NCBI GenBank assembly: GCA_934702165.1 | Contig: CAKUYG010000109.1 | Span: forward strand, 1-7,333 | Direction of reading: 5' to 3' | Source of the DNA: an uncultured Bacteroidales bacterium | GTDB taxonomy: Bacteria; Bacteroidota; Bacteroidia; Bacteroidales; UBA932 | DNA length: 7,333 nt | Part shown: one piece after another, positions 5,068 to 7,333 of the stretch | How the letters are laid out: every line of letters begins with the position of its first letter | Position numbering within the stretch: the stretch's first letter is position 1 | Made by a program: the position numbers and the translations under genes | Notes under the pieces: generated by a model | What the model was told of the DNA's origin: nothing | The model's database searches: none | The model's input: the letters and a program-made list of their open reading frames with translations, nothing else

Positions 5068-6225
5068 ATGCAAGACGAGAATAAGGATTTCGACCTCCTG
5101 GTGAGGTCAATGCTGGAAGACGCCGGGGCGAGACCGCCGCGCGGCGCCTGGAAAGCCATATCCTCACGGCTCGACGGCGCCCGACAGGCGCACGCGGCCG
5201 TCTGGGCCAGATGGGCCGGAGCCTCCCTCGCCCTTGCTGCTGCGCTTGGAATCGGCTTTTTCTTCAGGGGTACAAGCCACACGAGCCTCATTGCTCCAGA
5301 TCGCAGCCTCGCCATCTTGAGCACAGAGAAACAGACGATAAAGACAGAATTTGACAATGCCGTCCCGCTCAAAGCAGTTCAGGCACGCAAGAAATCCGTT
5401 TCCGGAAATGCCGCAGAGCCCGGACAGACCACAGTCGAGACAGAGACAGAAGGTGTAGCCACTAAAAGCACAGATACGGAAGGCACAAACAAACCGGCAA
5501 GCAGAAAAAAGAGCAGGTGGAAAAAGGCGGAACAATATCAAGATGACCTTGACCTGCTGGCAGCCGCGGACATAAAAAAAGACAGACGCAAGTTGTCAGT
5601 CTACGCCAAAGGCGCCATCGGAGGCAACGACTCCGACTTCCGTCTGGCCAGACCGCACACCGCCATGGCCCCGGGAGAGAAAGAATCCGGGATCACCGAA
5701 CTCAGCACATCCACCTACGGGGTTCCTCTGACCCTCGGACTTGGAGTGCGCTACTACCTGCTTCCAAGGCTGTCTGTCGGAAGCGGCATAGATTACTCCC
5801 TTCTGACCAGGACTTTCACCGGCAAATACAGCGGGATATCCTCCGCTACGGGAGAAGAGATCAAGGAAGCCGGCAACGTTTCCCACAACCTGCACTATAT
5901 CGGAATCCCAGTCGGGCTCTACTATGACCTTCTGGACATGAACAGGCTCAAGGTATACGTCTACGCACTCGGAGAAGCCGAGTATTGCATTGCCAGCAAA
6001 TACACCCTGTTTTCCTCACCGAACATAATCCGCAACGAGAAGGTGGAGAAGCTGCAATACTCCGTCGGCGGGGGTCTGGGGATTGAGTTCAGCCTCTCAA
6101 GAGCCATGGGACTCTACATTGACCCGGGCATCAGATACTATTTCCCGTCCGACCAGCCAAAGAGCATCAGGACAGACAAGCCGCTAATGGTCAATTTTGA
6201 TGCGGGACTGAGGTTCAATTTCTGA
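5068..6225 (+). CDS. Dma-like anti-sigma factor with outer-membrane barrel
   Basis: The 385-residue protein has an unusual four-part design. Residues 1-44 are cytoplasmic, with the helical segment DLLVRSMLEDAGARPPRGAW (9-28) followed by KAISSRLD. Residues 45-66 form one hydrophobic helix (AVWARWAGASLALAAALG, then IGFFF). Residues 67-175 are a polar, low-complexity linker with a basic cluster at 146-153. Residues 176-385 look like a beta barrel of alternating aromatic strands ending in LRFNF, the terminal aromatic expected for BAM-inserted proteins. There is no signal peptide. This fits the dual membrane-spanning anti-sigma (Dma) family described in Bacteroides thetaiotaomicron, in which an inner-membrane anti-sigma segment is joined to an outer-membrane barrel and controls vesiculation. 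The start follows the sigma factor stop by 5 bp (TCAGG), suggesting coupled translation. Function here is inferred from design and context. Confidence 0.82.
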   Translation: MQDENKDFDLLVRSMLEDAGARPPRGAWKAISSRLDGARQAHAAVWARWAGASLALAAALGIGFFFRGTSHTSLIAPDRSLAILSTEKQTIKTEFDNAVPLKAVQARKKSVSGNAAEPGQTTVETETEGVATKSTDTEGTNKPASRKKSRWKKAEQYQDDLDLLAAADIKKDRRKLSVYAKGAIGGNDSDFRLARPHTAMAPGEKESGITELSTSTYGVPLTLGLGVRYYLLPRLSVGSGIDYSLLTRTFTGKYSGISSATGEEIKEAGNVSHNLHYIGIPVGLYYDLLDMNRLKVYVYALGEAEYCIASKYTLFSSPNIIRNEKVEKLQYSVGGGLGIEFSLSRAMGLYIDPGIRYYFPSDQPKSIRTDKPLMVNFDAGLRFNF

Positions 6226-6265
6226 TAAAAAACTTCAAAAGACATAAGAAACTTTAATTTGTAGA
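6226..6265. other. Short A/T-rich intergenic stretch
   Basis: These 40 bp between the barrel gene and its terminator are A/T-rich. TAATTTG at 6255-6261 is one base short of a consensus -7 box and has no -33 partner, so it is not called as a promoter. Nothing else is recognised. Confidence 0.3.
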
Positions 6266-6302
6266 GGCATCCGGGGCGATTATGTTCCGGATGTCATTTT
6301 TT
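6266..6302 (+). terminator. Intrinsic terminator of the sigma-barrel operon
   Basis: GGCATCCGG (6266-6274) pairs with CCGGATGTC (6287-6295) over nine pairs, one of them G-U, and the interior can add four further pairs (three G-U) around an ATTA loop. A run of six T follows at 6297-6302. It ends the sigma/anti-sigma transcript about 40 bp after the stop codon and separates it from the lipoprotein gene. Confidence 0.87.
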
Positions 6303-6332
6303 ATTCCGTCATTTGCAGCAAACCATACTGCT

Positions 6333-7333
6333 ATGAATGCACTTCATTACATATTGTTCGCGGCGGCATTGCTGTCCACAGCAGCCTGCATATCGGAAGA
6401 GCTGTGGCTGAGCACCGGCAAATCGAGGGGAGACTGCCACTCCCGAACGCCTTCTGACGGCATTGTGGACCTGCCGTCAGAAAAAGACACTTTGATATTG
6501 ATGTCCGGGGTGAAATTCGAGGACGGCTATGACTGGCGCAGGGACACCGACTACGGCCAAGCCGGATTCGAGGTGGTCCTTTACAGAAATTTCAAACCAT
6601 ATCTGAGAATTCCATTCTCATCCGGGCTGGTAAGCCCGGACCCGGACACCCACCATATAATCGATGCGCAGCTGTATACAGAACACGTACACATGGGCAA
6701 AACCAGGCTTGCCCGTGACGGAAAGCCGCTTCTGGCATTCGACGGGATGGAATTTTTCAAAGGCATCCTCCCGGACGGGGACGACATCTACACTCTGTCC
6801 GAGCGCCGCGACGGTGCAGGGTTCACCCTGAGACTCAACGGGGAGATCCTGTTCAGCAGAGACCACGGCACCGTCTTCGGAGACCTGGCGGACCCTTCTT
6901 ACAGGCCCTACGGGGCCTTGTACAAGGACGGTGGCAAGTTGTGCTTCTGCTACCGGGATGGTGGAGGCGGTGATGAAAGATACTACTTTGTCATGGACGG
7001 CGAGGCCGAAGACAGCGGGTGCAAGGAAATGTATGATATACAGGACCTCAAGGTGATAGGAGGACATCCCGTGAGCGCGGAGGCGTCCTGCCTCTGGTTC
7101 ATGGTCCAGGAAGGGCGGATATGGAGGGGCGACGGTGATAAGCTGACTCTCTCCGGATGGATGAGTTACGGGGGCGCTGACAACACTTCGTGCACCGTCA
7201 CAGGGGATGACCCGGAAACTCTCAGGGAAATCTGCCCCGGAGATGCCCTGATCCTGCACGGGGAGAAGACCGGCTATGCAGTCCTCGACACGCCCGGCGG
7301 AGTGGAGATATGGGGTTCAGACGACGACCGCTC
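6333..7333 (+). CDS. Partial lipoprotein of unknown function
   Basis: The frame is open for 333 codons from the ATG at 6333 to the right edge, without a stop. The protein starts MNALHYILFAAALLSTAAC, a signal peptide with a lipobox (TAAC) and lipid Cys at 19; the acidic ISEE just after it could be a surface-export signal of the Bacteroidetes type, which is only a hint. The rest is rich in Gly, Asp and aromatic residues with repeated short strand-turn units (for example DDIYTLSE 150-157, FTLRLNGEILFS 164-175, KLCFCYRDGG 202-211), which suggests an all-beta fold such as a propeller. No catalytic motif is recognised. No clear promoter lies between the terminator at 6266-6302 and the start; TTTG at 6312-6315 lacks a -7 partner. 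Strong frame continuity and the lipoprotein signal support a real gene; the function is unknown. Confidence 0.85.
   Translation, partial: MNALHYILFAAALLSTAACISEELWLSTGKSRGDCHSRTPSDGIVDLPSEKDTLILMSGVKFEDGYDWRRDTDYGQAGFEVVLYRNFKPYLRIPFSSGLVSPDPDTHHIIDAQLYTEHVHMGKTRLARDGKPLLAFDGMEFFKGILPDGDDIYTLSERRDGAGFTLRLNGEILFSRDHGTVFGDLADPSYRPYGALYKDGGKLCFCYRDGGGGDERYYFVMDGEAEDSGCKEMYDIQDLKVIGGHPVSAEASCLWFMVQEGRIWRGDGDKLTLSGWMSYGGADNTSCTVTGDDPETLREICPGDALILHGEKTGYAVLDTPGGVEIWGSDDDR

Noticed and set aside
6253..6261. Possible -7 promoter box before the lipoprotein gene
   Set aside because: TAATTTG is one base short of the consensus spacing, has no -33 partner, and lies upstream of a strong terminator.
6618..7259. 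A 213-codon open frame on the minus strand opposite the lipoprotein gene
   Set aside because: The plus-strand frame is longer, has a lipoprotein signal and sensible composition; the minus-strand product lacks a recognisable motif and is a shadow in GC-rich coding DNA.

Overview
The window looks like chromosome of a Bacteroidetes organism, most likely an uncultured or gut-type member of the order Bacteroidales with moderately high GC. This rests on promoter boxes matching the Bacteroidetes -7 element TAnnTTTG, A/T-rich start regions without a clear Shine-Dalgarno, a Bacteroides-type malate dehydrogenase, and an ECF sigma factor next to a protein that carries an N-terminal anti-sigma-like segment and a C-terminal outer-membrane barrel. 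No mobile element, CRISPR array, tRNA or rRNA was seen.

Layout. Positions 1-81 (-) hold the first 27 codons of a gene leaving the window, whose N-terminus resembles large Bacteroidetes RHS-type proteins. A strong hairpin terminator (184-217) separates it from malate dehydrogenase (235-1227, -). That gene is divergent from a Sfp-type 4'-phosphopantetheinyl transferase (1311-1952, +); the two -7 boxes lie 11 bp apart, and a perfect 18-bp palindrome touches the mdh start codon. The transferase converges on a two-gene operon read leftward: a secreted TPR protein (3175-4422, -) whose stop overlaps (ATGA) the start of an EnvC-like murein hydrolase activator (1979-3178, -) with a degenerate LytM domain. 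A 79-bp divergent promoter region separates this operon from a rightward pair: an ECF sigma factor (4502-5062, +) and, 5 bp later, a protein predicted to span both membranes (5068-6225, +). A terminator (6266-6302) follows, then a predicted lipoprotein of unknown function running off the right edge (6333-7333, +).

How the genes fit together. The sigma/barrel pair matches the Das-Dma arrangement (Dma-associated sigma factor plus dual membrane-spanning anti-sigma factor), reported in Bacteroides thetaiotaomicron to control outer-membrane vesicle formation. It is the most interesting system here. The model is that the barrel senses the outer membrane, a long linker crosses the periplasm, and the cytoplasmic N-terminus holds the sigma factor. 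It sits back to back with an envelope operon (TPR protein and EnvC), so peptidoglycan remodelling and envelope sensing may be linked; that link is inference. Malate dehydrogenase (central carbon metabolism) and the phosphopantetheinyl transferase (carrier-protein activation) look like ordinary housekeeping genes.
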